Shown: positions 55,253-64,000 of the stretch, piece after piece
Position numbering within the stretch: the first letter of the stretch is position 1
Layout: every line of letters starts with the position of its first letter
NCBI GenBank assembly: GCA_029706075.1
Contig: JAINUG010000306.1
Coordinates: 598,501 to 662,500 of the forward strand
Length of the DNA stretch: 64,000 bases
Reading direction: 5' to 3'
Source of the DNA: Aldrovandia affinis
Taxonomy: Eukaryota; Chordata; Actinopteri; Notacanthiformes; Halosauridae
Position numbers and translations under genes: made by a program
Notes under the pieces: generated by a model
The model's database searches: none
Told to the model about the DNA's origin: nothing
Seen by the model: only the letters and a program-made list of their open reading frames with translations

Positions 55253-64000
<8,748 letters not shown>

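Overview
The window is vertebrate nuclear DNA, most likely from a teleost fish. It has multi-exon genes with GT-AG introns, long AT-rich introns, tRNA-derived SINEs of the fish V-SINE type, L2-clade LINE sequence, and many Tc1/mariner, hAT and Harbinger-like elements. I cannot name the species.

Three protein-coding genes can be reconstructed exon by exon with matching intron phases. (1) zbtb32 on the + strand (coding 7879-20613): a BTB/POZ exon plus four zinc-finger exons. (2) igflr1 on the + strand (coding 37829-51393): a complete eight-exon, 362-residue TNF-receptor-like protein with signal peptide, Cys-rich ectodomain, Thr/Ala-rich stalk, one membrane span and a C-terminal death-domain-like region. 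(3) The 3' part of kmt2b (MLL-type H3K4 methyltransferase) on the - strand (last eight coding exons, 63917 down to 55253), covering FYRC, the Win motif, SET and post-SET. The gene runs out of the window to the right.

The three genes are neighbours in mammals too (ZBTB32-KMT2B-IGFLR1 on human 19q13, from memory). Here igflr1 and kmt2b are still tail to tail, but the pair is inverted relative to zbtb32.

Layout: 1-7.8 kb is upstream sequence with scattered repeats. 7.8-20.6 kb is zbtb32, with a Harbinger-like element in intron 4. 20.6-37.8 kb is a transposon-rich intergenic zone (decayed LINE, L2-clade LINE, hAT transposase, Tc1 and Ty3/gypsy scraps, a short tandem repeat). 37.8-51.4 kb is igflr1, whose introns carry a solo LTR interrupted by a Harbinger-like element, Tc1 copies and SINEs. 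51.4-55.25 kb is the convergent intergenic region and probable kmt2b 3' UTR. 55.25-64 kb is kmt2b, with one intron made largely of a 308-bp pure GA/CT repeat ending at a 3' splice site and another holding three Tc1-type elements.

The most notable points are the complete igflr1 model with a microsatellite-encoded stalk, the transposon end that abuts the igflr1 start codon, the huge CT tract at a kmt2b splice acceptor, a single frameshift in zbtb32, and several datable nests of mobile elements. No prokaryotic-type system, CRISPR array or viral gene was seen.
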